A program made the position numbers and the translations under genes. DNA of 64,000 nt from an uncultured Bacteroidales bacterium (lineage in GTDB: Bacteria > Bacteroidota > Bacteroidia > Bacteroidales > UBA932): the NCBI GenBank assembly GCA_900316525.1, contig ONDF01000005.1:1-64000 (forward strand). Reading direction: 5' to 3'. This document shows, piece after piece, positions 51,570-62,650 of the stretch. The first letter of the stretch is position 1. The number at the start of each line of letters is the position of its first letter. The notes under the pieces are model-generated. The model had not been told where the DNA came from and searched no databases. It was given only the letters and a program-made list of their open reading frames with translations.

Positions 51570-52735
51570 CAAAGAAAGTATTCGTATCGGGGTGCTACGA
51601 CCTGCTGCACAGCGGCCACGTGGAGTTTTTCCGGCAGGCGGCGCAGTATGGCGACCTGTATGTGGGGATCGGCTCGGACGAGACCATCCTGCACTATAAG
51701 CATCACAAGACCATCTACAGCGAGGACGAGCGCCTGTTCATGGTGAAGGCGATCCGGTATGTGAAGGACGCCTACATCAACGCCGGCGACGGCATCATGG
51801 ACTTCGTGCCCACGCTGGATATCGTGAAACCGGACGTCTTCGTGGTCAACGAGGACGGCGGGAACGAGGAGAAGCGCCGGCTGTGCGAGGAGCGCGGCAT
51901 CGAGTATGTCGTGCTGCAGCGCACGCCGCAGGAGGGGCTGCAGGCCCGCTCCAGCACGGCGCTGAAGCAGACCCCCTGCCAGATCCCCACGCGCCTGGAC
52001 CTCGCCGGCACGTGGATCGACCAGCCGTACGTTTCGTGCTTCGCCCCGGGATGGGCCCTGACCATCTCGCTGGAGCCCACCTTCGAGGTGCGCGAGCGCT
52101 GCGGGCTGTCCACGTCGACCCGGAACATGATCCGGAAGATCTGGCCGTTCCAGCTGCCGAACATGGACCCGGAGACGCTTGCGAAGCTCGTTTTCTGCTT
52201 CGAGAACGATCCGGAGCGCTCCGACGGCATCGTGTCCGGGGCCCAGGATTCCATCGGCATCTGCATGCCGGGGCTCGTGCGCCATTGGTACGACAACCGT
52301 TTCTGGCCGGACAAGATCGAGTCCTGCCACGACGAAGCCGTCCTTTCCTGGCTCGAGGACCATCTGTGCATGGTGCCGATGTTCCCGCGCCGCCCCGGCT
52401 GCTCCGTGGTGGAAGGGAAGGACATCACGAAACCGAAGGTGGAAGCCCTGGCGAAGGCCGCCGACGACTGCTGGAAGGCGATCCTCGCCCGCGACCTGGC
52501 CGGTTTCGCCGCCGCCTACAAGGCCTCCTTCGAGGCCCAGGTGGCGATGTTCCCGGCGATGATCCAGCCGGGCGTGCCGGAGTATATCGACAAGTACGGT
52601 TCCATGGACGGCGTCCTGGCGTGGAAGATGCCCGGCGCCGGTGGCGGAGGCTATCTCGCCCTCGTCTGCACCGACCGGGCCCATTTCCCGGAAGGCGCCA
52701 TCGAACTGCATATCAGAAGGAGAGGAACGTTATGA
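51566..52735 (+). CDS. Fused cytidylyltransferase-like and GHMP kinase-like protein
   Basis: A 389-residue two-domain protein. Residues 1 to about 135 are a nucleotidyltransferase of the HldE-C/TagD type ([18 protein letters not shown] with H15 and H18, [29 protein letters not shown]). From about 137 a GHMP kinase follows: [17 protein letters not shown], a modified ATP loop ([10 protein letters not shown]), [14 protein letters not shown], and [13 protein letters not shown]. The combination mirrors heptose activation (kinase plus nucleotidyltransferase), but with an HddA-like GHMP kinase instead of the PfkB kinase of HldE. Position between gmd and the fucose synthase gene would also allow a role in fucose or 6-deoxyheptose metabolism. 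Confidence 0.78.
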   Translation: MTKKVFVSGCYDLLHSGHVEFFRQAAQYGDLYVGIGSDETILHYKHHKTIYSEDERLFMVKAIRYVKDAYINAGDGIMDFVPTLDIVKPDVFVVNEDGGNEEKRRLCEERGIEYVVLQRTPQEGLQARSSTALKQTPCQIPTRLDLAGTWIDQPYVSCFAPGWALTISLEPTFEVRERCGLSTSTRNMIRKIWPFQLPNMDPETLAKLVFCFENDPERSDGIVSGAQDSIGICMPGLVRHWYDNRFWPDKIESCHDEAVLSWLEDHLCMVPMFPRRPGCSVVEGKDITKPKVEALAKAADDCWKAILARDLAGFAAAYKASFEAQVAMFPAMIQPGVPEYIDKYGSMDGVLAWKMPGAGGGGYLALVCTDRAHFPEGAIELHIRRRGTL

Positions 52736-53676
52736 TGGAGAAAAACGCGAAAATCTATGTGGCGGGCCACCGCGGGATGGTGGGTTCCGCCATCGTCCGG
52801 GAGCTTCAGCGCCAGGGCTATACGAATATCGTCACCCGTACGCACAAGGAACTGGACCTCACCCGCCAGGCGGACGTGGAGGCCTTCTTTGCCGCCGAGA
52901 AGCCGGAATATGTATTCCTGGCGGCGGCGAAGGTGGGCGGCATCGTGGCCAACCAGAGCGCCCTCGCGGACTTCATGTATGACAACATGATCCTGGAGAT
53001 GAACGTCATCCACGCGGCATGGGCCAACGGTTGCAAAAAGCTCGAATTCCTGGGCTCCAGCTGCATCTATCCGCGCCTGGCGCCGCAGCCGATGCCGGAG
53101 AACTGCCTGCTGACCGGCGCGCTGGAGAAGACCAACGAGGCCTATGCGCTGGCGAAGATCTCCGGCCTCAAGTACTGCGAGTTCCTCAACCGCCAGTACG
53201 GGACGGACTACATTTCCGTGATGCCCACGAACCTGTACGGGCCCAACGACAACTACCATCCCGAGCACAGCCACGTGCTTCCGGCCTTGATCCGCCGCTT
53301 CCACGAGGCGAAGGTCGCCGGCCTTTCCGAGGTGACCTGCTGGGGAGACGGCTCGCCGCTCCGCGAGTTCCTCTATGTCGACGACCTCGCGAACCTGTGC
53401 GTCTTCCTGATGAACAACTACAGCGGGAACGAGACCGTGAACGCCGGCACCGGCAAGGAACTCACCATCAAGGCGCTGACCGAGCTCGTCGCCAAGGTCG
53501 TCGGCTACACGGGCGCCATCAAGTGGGACACCACCCGGCCGAACGGCACGCCGCGCAAGCTCCTGGACGTGTCCAAGGCCACGGCCCTCGGCTGGACCTA
53601 CCAGACCGAACTCGAAGACGGCATCCGCCTCGCCTACAACGACTTCCTGTCCAATCCCATGCGTGCAGAGCGATAG
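52732..53676 (+). CDS. fcl: GDP-L-fucose synthase
   Basis: A 314-residue SDR that epimerises and reduces GDP-4-keto-6-deoxy-mannose to GDP-L-fucose. [60 protein letters not shown] and [11 protein letters not shown] are canonical. ATG 52732 overlaps the upstream stop (ATGATG), so 52735 is an equally good start. DmhB-type enzymes of GDP-6-deoxyheptose synthesis are homologous and cannot be excluded. Confidence 0.93.
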   Translation: MMEKNAKIYVAGHRGMVGSAIVRELQRQGYTNIVTRTHKELDLTRQADVEAFFAAEKPEYVFLAAAKVGGIVANQSALADFMYDNMILEMNVIHAAWANGCKKLEFLGSSCIYPRLAPQPMPENCLLTGALEKTNEAYALAKISGLKYCEFLNRQYGTDYISVMPTNLYGPNDNYHPEHSHVLPALIRRFHEAKVAGLSEVTCWGDGSPLREFLYVDDLANLCVFLMNNYSGNETVNAGTGKELTIKALTELVAKVVGYTGAIKWDTTRPNGTPRKLLDVSKATALGWTYQTELEDGIRLAYNDFLSNPMRAER

Positions 53677-53687
53677 CATTTTTTTGC

Positions 53688-53695
53688 TATCTTTG
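53688..53695 (+). promoter_or_regulatory. -7 promoter box of the heterodimeric ABC exporter unit
   Basis: TATCTTTG, 5 nt before the ATG at 53701, so the predicted mRNA has almost no leader. No clear -33 element. Confidence 0.6.
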
Positions 53696-53700
53696 CACTC

Positions 53701-55446
53701 ATGTTCAAGACCATCCTCAAGCAAGTCAGGCAGTACAAGGCCACGGCCCTGCTGACCCCGCTGTGGACGGCCCTGGAGGTGATCATGGGCGTGCTGATCC
53801 CGTATGTGACGGCGTCCATCATCGACAAGGGCATCGGCGCGGGGAGCCTGCCGGACGTGTACCGGTACGGGGCGATGATGATCGGCATCGCCTGCCTGAG
53901 CCTCCTGTTCGGCGTCCTCGCCGGCCGGTTCGCCGCCTACAGCAGCACCGGCCTCGCGGCGAACCTCCGCCTGGCGATGTATGAGAACATCCAGCGCTTC
54001 TCCTTTTCCGATATCGACAAATTCTCCACGGCCGGACTCGTCACGCGGATGACCACGGACGTGTCCAGCATCCAGGGCGCGTTCCAGATGCTGCTCCGGG
54101 TCTCGTTCCGCGCGCCGTTGAACATGATTTCGGCGCTCGGCATGTGTTTCCTGATCCATAAGAAGCTGAGCATCATCTTCCTGGTCGCCATGGTCGTCCT
54201 GAGCGTGTTCCTGGCCGTGCTGATCACCCGCGCCGCGAAGCTCTTCAAGCAGATCCTCCTCAAGGTGGACGCCGTGAACGGCGTGGTGCAGGAGAATGTC
54301 GATGCCATCCGCGTGGTGAAGGCCTTCGTGCGCGAGGACCACGAGATGTCCAAGTTCGACAAGGCGGCCCTCGGCCTTTATACCATGAATGTGAAGGCGG
54401 AGACGCTGATGGCCTTGAACGGCCCGGTGATGAACCTCATTGTCAACGCCTGCATCATCGCCCTGAGCTGGTGGGGCGCGCATTACATCGTGGAGGGAAG
54501 CCTCACCACCGGCCAGCTGACCTCGCTGTTCAGCTACATCATGACGGTCCTCACCTCGCTGATGATGCTGTCCATGATCTTCGTCCAGCTCACCCAGAGC
54601 GCGGCCAGCGCGGCCCGCATCGCGGAGGTGATCGACGAGGAACCCGACATGGCCGATCCCGCCGAGCCGGTGACGGAAGTCCCCGACGGCCGCATCGACT
54701 TCAACCACGTCTACTTCTCCTACAAGCAGGGCGGCGACTACGCCCTGGAAGACATCGACCTGCACATCCGCGCCGGCGAGACCATCGGCATCATCGGCGG
54801 TACCGGCAGCGGCAAATCCTCTCTCGTGAACCTCATGGCCCGCCTGTATGACGTGTCCGAAGGGTCCGTGGAGGTGGGCGGCATCGATGTCCGGAAATAT
54901 GCCATGCAGGTCCTCCGCGACGAGGTCGCGATGGTCCTGCAGAAGAGCACCCTGTTCTCCGGGACCATCCTCGACAACCTCCGCTGGGGCAAGGAGGACG
55001 CCACCCTGGAAGAATGCCGGGAGGCGTGCCGGCAGGCCTGCGCGGACGAGTTCATCGAGAGCTTCCCCGACCGGTACGACACGGTCATCGACCAGGGCGG
55101 CACCAACGTCTCCGGCGGCCAGCGGCAGCGCCTGTGCATCGCCCGGGCCCTGCTGAAGCACCCGAAGGTGCTGGTGCTGGACGACTCCACCTCGGCCGTC
55201 GACACGGCGACCGACGCCGCCATCCGCGCGACCTTCAACGCCCGCATCCCGGGCACGACGAAGGTCATCATCTCCCAGCGCATCCTCTCCATCCAGGAGG
55301 CCGACCGCATCGTGGTGATGGACAACGGCCGCGTGGCCGCGTTCGACACGCACGAGAACCTCCTGCGCACCTGTGACATCTATTCCGAAATCTACGAAAT
55401 GCAGACGAGCGGCGGCTCGGGCGATTTCGACGAACCCCAAGCCTAG
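53701..55446 (+). CDS. ABC exporter subunit with degenerate ATPase site
   Basis: A 581-residue half-transporter with six membrane helices (about 15-310) and a nucleotide-binding domain: GGTGSGKSSLV (Walker A), VSGGQRQRLCIARALL (signature) and VLVLDDSTSAVD (Walker B). The catalytic Glu after Walker B is Asp, as in the TM287/LmrC type subunit of heterodimeric exporters, so this subunit's site is probably non-hydrolytic. The partner is encoded 3 nt downstream. Substrates of the family are drugs or lipids; the polysaccharide locus does not by itself make this a glycan transporter. Confidence 0.92.
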   Translation: MFKTILKQVRQYKATALLTPLWTALEVIMGVLIPYVTASIIDKGIGAGSLPDVYRYGAMMIGIACLSLLFGVLAGRFAAYSSTGLAANLRLAMYENIQRFSFSDIDKFSTAGLVTRMTTDVSSIQGAFQMLLRVSFRAPLNMISALGMCFLIHKKLSIIFLVAMVVLSVFLAVLITRAAKLFKQILLKVDAVNGVVQENVDAIRVVKAFVREDHEMSKFDKAALGLYTMNVKAETLMALNGPVMNLIVNACIIALSWWGAHYIVEGSLTTGQLTSLFSYIMTVLTSLMMLSMIFVQLTQSAASAARIAEVIDEEPDMADPAEPVTEVPDGRIDFNHVYFSYKQGGDYALEDIDLHIRAGETIGIIGGTGSGKSSLVNLMARLYDVSEGSVEVGGIDVRKYAMQVLRDEVAMVLQKSTLFSGTILDNLRWGKEDATLEECREACRQACADEFIESFPDRYDTVIDQGGTNVSGGQRQRLCIARALLKHPKVLVLDDSTSAVDTATDAAIRATFNARIPGTTKVIISQRILSIQEADRIVVMDNGRVAAFDTHENLLRTCDIYSEIYEMQTSGGSGDFDEPQA

Positions 55447-55449
55447 CCT

Positions 55450-57351
55450 ATGCCACCCGGATTCAACCAACACCCCGGACAGGACCGCGGGCCTCGGGCC
55501 GGCGCCACCCTCAAGGACCTCAAGAAGGATTCGACGGTGTTCCGCCTGTTCAAGTTCATCCTCAAGAACTACAAGGTGAACTTCATCGTGGTGACCCTGT
55601 GCATCATCGTGTCGTCCGTCACCTCGCTCGCGTCGTCCCTGTTCACCCGGACGCTCATCGACGACTACATCACGCCGATGACGGCCGCCGCGGCGCCGGA
55701 TTACGCGCCGCTCGCCGTCGCCCTGGTGAAGCTGGGCGCCATTCTCCTCGTCGGCATCCTCGCCGGCTATGCGCAGTCGCTCATCATGATCCACGTGGGG
55801 CAGGGGACGATGCTCCGTATCCGCAAGAACCTGTTCTCCCACATGGAGACGCTGCCCCTCAAGTACTTCGACAATCACTCGCACGGTGACATCATGTCCG
55901 TGTACACCAACGACGTGGACACTCTCCGGCAGGTGATCGGGAACAGCATCCCGAGCCTGTTCCGGTCGGTGGTGACCATCCTGGCGACCTTCGTGAGCAT
56001 GCTGGTGCTGAGCCTGCCGCTCACGCTGGTGGCCGTGGCGATGGCTTTCCTGATGTACAAGGTGACGACGGGCCTGGGGAAAGTGTCCAAGAAGTATTTC
56101 GTGGAGCGCCAGCGGAACCTGGGCCGGGTGAACGGCTTCATCGAGGAGATGGTCTCCGGGCAGAAGGTCGTGAAAGTCTACTGCCACGAGAAGAAGGCGC
56201 TGGCGGATTTCGCCGGCCTGAACGAGGAACTCCGCTCCAGCGTGTACAACGCCAACAAGATCGGCAACATCATCATGCCGATCAACTCCAACATCGGCAA
56301 CTTCATGTATGTGCTGCTCGCCATCGTGGGCTCCGTCATCGCCCTGGGCGGCGCATCCCCCTGGTACCTGAACGGCCTGGACGGCGCCGCGCTCACCCTG
56401 GGTACGCTGGTGTCCTTCCTGACGCTGCAGCGCAACTTCACGCGGCCGGTCACGCAGATTTCCAACGAGATCAACTCCATCGTGATGGCTTCGGCCGGTA
56501 CCGACCGCCTGTACGCGCTCCTGGACGAGGCGTCGGAGGTGGACGAGGGAACGGTCACCCTGGAGAAGGAAGGGGAGGGAAGCTGGTCCTGGAAGGAGGC
56601 CGACGGGTCTCTCCGGAAATTGGAAGGCCTCGTCTCCCTGTCGGACGTCGACTTCAGCTATGTGCCTGAAAAACAGGTTCTTTTCGATATCACGCTGACG
56701 GCCTATCCCGGCCAGAAGATCGCCTTCGTGGGCGGAACCGGCGCGGGAAAGACCACGATCACGAACCTCATCAACCGTTTCTACGAGATCCAGGACGGCA
56801 CGATCACCTACGACGGATTCAGCGTAGCGGGCATCAAGAAGGCCGATCTCCGGCGTTCCCTCGGCATCGTGCTGCAGGAGACGAAGCTCTTCAGCGGCTC
56901 AGTGCTGGACAACATCCGGTACGGCCGCCTGGACGCCACGGACGAGGAATGCCGGGACGCCGCGCGCCTGGTGCATGCCGATGCGTTCATCCGCCGTCTG
57001 CCGAACGGCTATGACACGGTCCTGGACGCCGACGGCGGCAACCTGTCGCAGGGCGAGCGCCAGCTCCTCGCGATCGCCCGCGCCGCCGTGGCGGACCCGC
57101 CCGTGCTCATCCTGGACGAGGCGACCTCCTCCATCGACACGCGCACGGAAAGACTCATCCAGCAGGGGATGGACTCCCTGATGAAGGGGCGCACGACCTT
57201 TGTGATCGCCCACCGCCTGTCCACAGTCCAGAACGCGGACTACATCGCCGTGATGGACCACGGCCGCATCATCGAACGCGGCAAGCACTTCGAACTCCTG
57301 GAGCAGAAGGGCAAGTATTATGAACTCTATACCGGAAACCAGATTGCATAG
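55450..57351 (+). CDS. ABC exporter subunit, catalytically complete partner
   Basis: A 633-residue half-transporter with an extended, glycine/proline-rich N-terminus, six membrane helices (about 40-350), and a nucleotide-binding domain with GGTGAGKTTITNL, NLSQGERQLLAIARA and VLILDEATSSIDTRTE, where the catalytic Glu is present. A loop of about 20 residues rich in Glu, Lys and Trp (near 375-395) lies between the membrane and ATPase domains. With the preceding gene it forms a heterodimeric exporter. Confidence 0.93.
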   Translation: MPPGFNQHPGQDRGPRAGATLKDLKKDSTVFRLFKFILKNYKVNFIVVTLCIIVSSVTSLASSLFTRTLIDDYITPMTAAAAPDYAPLAVALVKLGAILLVGILAGYAQSLIMIHVGQGTMLRIRKNLFSHMETLPLKYFDNHSHGDIMSVYTNDVDTLRQVIGNSIPSLFRSVVTILATFVSMLVLSLPLTLVAVAMAFLMYKVTTGLGKVSKKYFVERQRNLGRVNGFIEEMVSGQKVVKVYCHEKKALADFAGLNEELRSSVYNANKIGNIIMPINSNIGNFMYVLLAIVGSVIALGGASPWYLNGLDGAALTLGTLVSFLTLQRNFTRPVTQISNEINSIVMASAGTDRLYALLDEASEVDEGTVTLEKEGEGSWSWKEADGSLRKLEGLVSLSDVDFSYVPEKQVLFDITLTAYPGQKIAFVGGTGAGKTTITNLINRFYEIQDGTITYDGFSVAGIKKADLRRSLGIVLQETKLFSGSVLDNIRYGRLDATDEECRDAARLVHADAFIRRLPNGYDTVLDADGGNLSQGERQLLAIARAAVADPPVLILDEATSSIDTRTERLIQQGMDSLMKGRTTFVIAHRLSTVQNADYIAVMDHGRIIERGKHFELLEQKGKYYELYTGNQIA

Positions 57352-57352
57352 C

Positions 57353-59332
57353 ATGGAATACAGGAATCTTACTCAGAAGGAAATCAGTCAATTGCAGGCC
57401 GCCGGCTGCGAAGCGGAAGACTGGGGGAACGTGCTGACGTCCGCCCCGTCGGTGGACCATATCCGGCGGGTGCGCTTCTCCGGCACCGTGCGTTTCGGAA
57501 AGTTCGGGCGGGAATTCACGTTTCCCGGCGGACTCCGCAAGCATGCCGGCATGCATGATGCGACCCTGCACAACGTGACGGTCGGGGACGACTGCCTCAT
57601 CGAGAACATATCCAACTACATCGCCAATTACGAGATCGGCCACGACACGGTCCTGGAGAACGTGGACCTGGTCCTGACGGACGGTCCCTGTCGCTTCGGC
57701 AACGGCGTTTCCGTCTCGGTCCTGAACGAGACCGGCGGCCGCGAGGTGCTCATCTACGACCGCCTCACCGCGCAGATCGCCTACGTGATGGCGATGTACC
57801 GCCACCGCCCGGAACTCGTGAAGGTCCTGGACCGGATGGTCGAAGACTATGCGAAGTCCCAGGAATCGACCGTCGGCCGGATCGGCAACCACGTGTTCAT
57901 CCGCAACACGCGCTACCTGAACAGCGTGCGGATCGGGGATTACGCGGTCATCAGCGGCGTGAACCGGCTTCGCAACGGCAGCGTGCACAGCAACGAGGCG
58001 GCGCCGACCCAGATCGGCCACGGGGTGATCGCCGACAATTTCATCATCTGCAGCGGCTCCCATCTCACGGACAACGCGACTTTCACGCGCTGTTTCATCG
58101 GCCAGGCCTGCCATTTCGGACACGGATACAGCGCTTCCGATTCCCTGTTCTTCTCCAACTGCCAGGGAGAGAACGGCGAGGCCTGCTCCATCTTCGCGGG
58201 TCCGTTCACGGTGACGCACCACAAGTCGACGCTCCTGATCGCGGGCCATTTCTCGTTCATGAACGCCGGCAGCGGCTCCAACCAGTCCAACCACATGTAC
58301 AAGCTGGGGCCCATCCACCAGGGCATCCTCGAGCGCGGCGCGAAGACTTCGTCCGACTCCTACATCCTCTGGCCTTCCCGCGTGGGCGCCTTCTCGCTCG
58401 TGATGGGCCGGCACGTGAACCATTCCGATACCACGTGGCTTCCGTTCTCGTACCTCATCGAGCAGCAGAATACGACCTACCTCGTGCCGGGCGTGAACCT
58501 CCGGAGCGTGGGCACCATCCGCGACGCCCAGAAGTGGCCCAAGCGCGACGCCCGCAAGGATCCCGACCGCCTGGACTGCATCAACTACAACCTGCTGAGC
58601 CCCTATACCATCCAGAAGATGTTCAAGGGCATCCAGCTGCTGAAGAACCTGCAGCATTCCTCCGGCGAGCTTTCCGACATCTATTCCTACCATAGCGCCA
58701 AGATCCGGAACAGTTCGCTCCGGAAGGGACTGGACCTGTACCGGATCGCCATCACCAAGTTCCTGGGGAACTCCATCATCAAGAAGCTGGAAGATCTCCC
58801 TGCGGACGCCTCCGACGAGGCGCTCCGGGAAGCGCTGAAGCCGGAACTCCCCGACGGAAAGGGCAAGTGGACGGACCTCAGCGGCCTCATCGCCCCGAAG
58901 GCGCTGGTGGATGCGCTGCTGGACCGGATCGAGAAAGGGGAGGTTAAGGACCTGGAGACCGTGGACGGCGTCTTCCGCCGGATGCACGCGGACTACTACC
59001 GGCTGGAATGGACCTGGGCCTATGACAAGTATGCCGAGTTCTTCGGTTTCCCGCTGGAGACGGTGACGGCCGCCCAGGTGCGGGAAATCGTGATGAAGTG
59101 GAAGGAGGCGGTCATCGGCCTGGACGAGATGCTGTACGAAGACGCCCGCAAGGAGTTTAACTTGGCGTCGATGACCGGCTTCGGCGCCGATGGCTCCCGC
59201 GAGGAGAAAGAGCTGGATTTCGAGCAGGTACGGGGCGACTTCGAGTCCAATTCCTTCGTGCAGGCCGTCCTGGAGCACATCCGCGTGAAGCGCGCTCTCG
59301 GCGACGAGCTGCTCGCGCGTCTCCGGGCTTGA
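57353..59332 (+). CDS. DUF4954 family protein with left-handed beta-helix features
   Basis: A 659-residue cytoplasmic protein of a Bacteroidota-specific family. The N-terminal two-thirds contain hexapeptide-like turns (ATLHNVTVGDDCLIENISN, IGHDTVLENVDLVLTD, VRIGDYAVISGVNRL, IGHGVIADNFIICSGSHLTD), suggesting a beta-helix like sugar nucleotidyl- or acyltransferases. The C-terminal third is helical (YTIQKMFKGIQLLKNL onward). The function is not established; a sugar or acyl transfer role is inferred. It starts 1 nt after the ABC gene stop, using the ATG at 57353. Confidence 0.82.
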   Translation: MEYRNLTQKEISQLQAAGCEAEDWGNVLTSAPSVDHIRRVRFSGTVRFGKFGREFTFPGGLRKHAGMHDATLHNVTVGDDCLIENISNYIANYEIGHDTVLENVDLVLTDGPCRFGNGVSVSVLNETGGREVLIYDRLTAQIAYVMAMYRHRPELVKVLDRMVEDYAKSQESTVGRIGNHVFIRNTRYLNSVRIGDYAVISGVNRLRNGSVHSNEAAPTQIGHGVIADNFIICSGSHLTDNATFTRCFIGQACHFGHGYSASDSLFFSNCQGENGEACSIFAGPFTVTHHKSTLLIAGHFSFMNAGSGSNQSNHMYKLGPIHQGILERGAKTSSDSYILWPSRVGAFSLVMGRHVNHSDTTWLPFSYLIEQQNTTYLVPGVNLRSVGTIRDAQKWPKRDARKDPDRLDCINYNLLSPYTIQKMFKGIQLLKNLQHSSGELSDIYSYHSAKIRNSSLRKGLDLYRIAITKFLGNSIIKKLEDLPADASDEALREALKPELPDGKGKWTDLSGLIAPKALVDALLDRIEKGEVKDLETVDGVFRRMHADYYRLEWTWAYDKYAEFFGFPLETVTAAQVREIVMKWKEAVIGLDEMLYEDARKEFNLASMTGFGADGSREEKELDFEQVRGDFESNSFVQAVLEHIRVKRALGDELLARLRA

Positions 59333-59333
59333 T

Positions 59334-59364
59334 TTGGCAATATGGGAAAAAGGTCGTACCTTTA
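59334..59364 (+). promoter_or_regulatory. Promoter of the WbpM/CapD-like gene
   Basis: TTG (59334-59336) and TACCTTTA (59357-59364, one mismatch to TAnnTTTG) are separated by 20 nt, 24 nt before the ATG at 59389. Confidence 0.55.
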
Positions 59365-59388
59365 CGACGAACTAAAACCTGTCCCTGA

Positions 59389-61281
<1,893 letters not shown>

Positions 61282-61296
61282 GAAGGATCAGATTCC

Positions 61297-62499
61297 TCAG
61301 AGGATACCGAGGAGGTGGCTGCGGGAAAGCATGCAGTCACCGATCGGCGCGGCCTGGTTCCGGAGCTTGGAGAACTTGATGGCCGTGTCCTGGTTCGCGA
61401 TGGTCTGCGCGTGGCGTTTCACGGCGCTGCGGACGGCCAGCAGGAGATAGTCTCCCGCCATGGCCACCTTGCCGCCGAGGACGACGAGCTGCGGGTTGAA
61501 GACATTGATCAGGCCCGCCAGGCCGCGGCCGAGGTTGGCGCCGATCTTCTCGATGGTCTCGATGGTGAGGATGTCCTCCTCCTGGACCGCCTTGAAGATG
61601 TCGTTCAGGTTCACCTTGCCCTGGTCCTTGAAGATCCGGGAGAGGGAAGAGGCGCGGCCCGCCTGGAGCTGCTCGCTGATCATGCGCACGAGCGCGGAGC
61701 CCGAGGCGCCGGTCTCGAGGCAGCCGACCTTGCCGCAGCGGCAGATCTGGTCGTTGTCCAGGAGCGGGAAATGGCCGAATTCGCCCGAATAGCCGGACGT
61801 GCCGTAGTACAGGCGCCCGTCCAGGATCATGCCCATGCCCAGACCCCAGCTCACGTTGACGAAGAGGACGTTCTTTTCCTTCTTGACCACGCCGGAGAGG
61901 TACTCGCCGTAGGTCATGGCCCGGGAGTCGTTCTCGATGACCACGGGGATGTCCAGGTCCTCGGAGAGGATCTTGTTGATGGGACGGTCCGGATCGAAGG
62001 AGTACAGGTTGCTGTAACCCGTCTTCGGGTTCACGCGGCCGGCCACGCTGATGCCCATTCCGAGGACGCGGTTCCAGTCCAGGTCGTGCTCTACGAAGAA
62101 ATCGCGGATGTTCTTCGAGATGGAGTGGAGGCAGGCTTCGTCAATTTCCAGGATGAAGGGAATGTTGTCCTCGAAGCAGACGAGGCCGCCCTTGAAGTCG
62201 GTGACCGCGATGCTGGCGTGCGTGTGCCGGATGTCCAGGCCGATGAAATAGCCGGCCTCGGGGTTCAGCCCGTAGATGCTGGGCCGGCGGCCGCCGGACG
62301 TGCCGGACTTTCCGAGCTCGATCATGAAACCTTCGTCCATCAGTTCGCCGATGAGTTTCGTCACCGTGGGGACGCTGGTGTTGATCTGCTCGCTGAGGGC
62401 GGCGATGCTATATTCCCCGCTCTGGATGCAGAGCCGGAGGATGGTCTTTTTCAGGATGGAATTCTTGTTGTCTTTTTTGTCTAGGAAAGTAGTTCGCAT
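61297..62499 (-). CDS. ROK family transcriptional regulator (NagC/XylR-like)
   Basis: A 400-residue regulator. An N-terminal winged helix-turn-helix (about 15-75: SIAALSEQINTSVPTVTKLIGELMDEG split over helices) is followed by the ROK sugar-binding domain with GLDIRHTHASIAVTDFKG, VENDSRAMTYGEYL, GYSGEFGHFPLL and the zinc-binding CRCGKVGCLETGASG. It probably responds to a free sugar or sugar phosphate. No target operator was identified. The ATG at 62499 is preceded by a TATTTTTG promoter core. Confidence 0.92.
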   Translation of the reverse strand: MRTTFLDKKDNKNSILKKTILRLCIQSGEYSIAALSEQINTSVPTVTKLIGELMDEGFMIELGKSGTSGGRRPSIYGLNPEAGYFIGLDIRHTHASIAVTDFKGGLVCFEDNIPFILEIDEACLHSISKNIRDFFVEHDLDWNRVLGMGISVAGRVNPKTGYSNLYSFDPDRPINKILSEDLDIPVVIENDSRAMTYGEYLSGVVKKEKNVLFVNVSWGLGMGMILDGRLYYGTSGYSGEFGHFPLLDNDQICRCGKVGCLETGASGSALVRMISEQLQAGRASSLSRIFKDQGKVNLNDIFKAVQEEDILTIETIEKIGANLGRGLAGLINVFNPQLVVLGGKVAMAGDYLLLAVRSAVKRHAQTIANQDTAIKFSKLRNQAAPIGDCMLSRSHLLGIL

Positions 62500-62519
62500 C
62501 GTCTTTCGATTTAGATGTG

Positions 62520-62527
62520 CAAAAATA
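62520..62527 (-). promoter_or_regulatory. -7 promoter box for the ROK regulator gene
   Basis: TATTTTTG on the minus strand, 20 nt upstream of the ATG at 62499, in an A/T-rich intergenic stretch (62500-62650). Confidence 0.6.
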
Positions 62528-62597
62528 GGATAATTTTTTAGAAATTCAAAGAAAGTTTTGAAAATTCCTTAAATTATTTTTGAGAAAATTACCTCCC

Positions 62598-62628
62598 TTG
62601 GCAAGTTCGGTGAAAAACGTTATATTTG
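62598..62628 (+). promoter_or_regulatory. Promoter of the membrane protein-trkH unit
   Basis: TTG (62598-62600) and TATATTTG (62621-62628) with the ideal 20-nt spacing, 22 nt before the ATG at 62651. Confidence 0.72.
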
Positions 62629-62650
62629 TCAGTTGAGAAAAAGGTACGCT

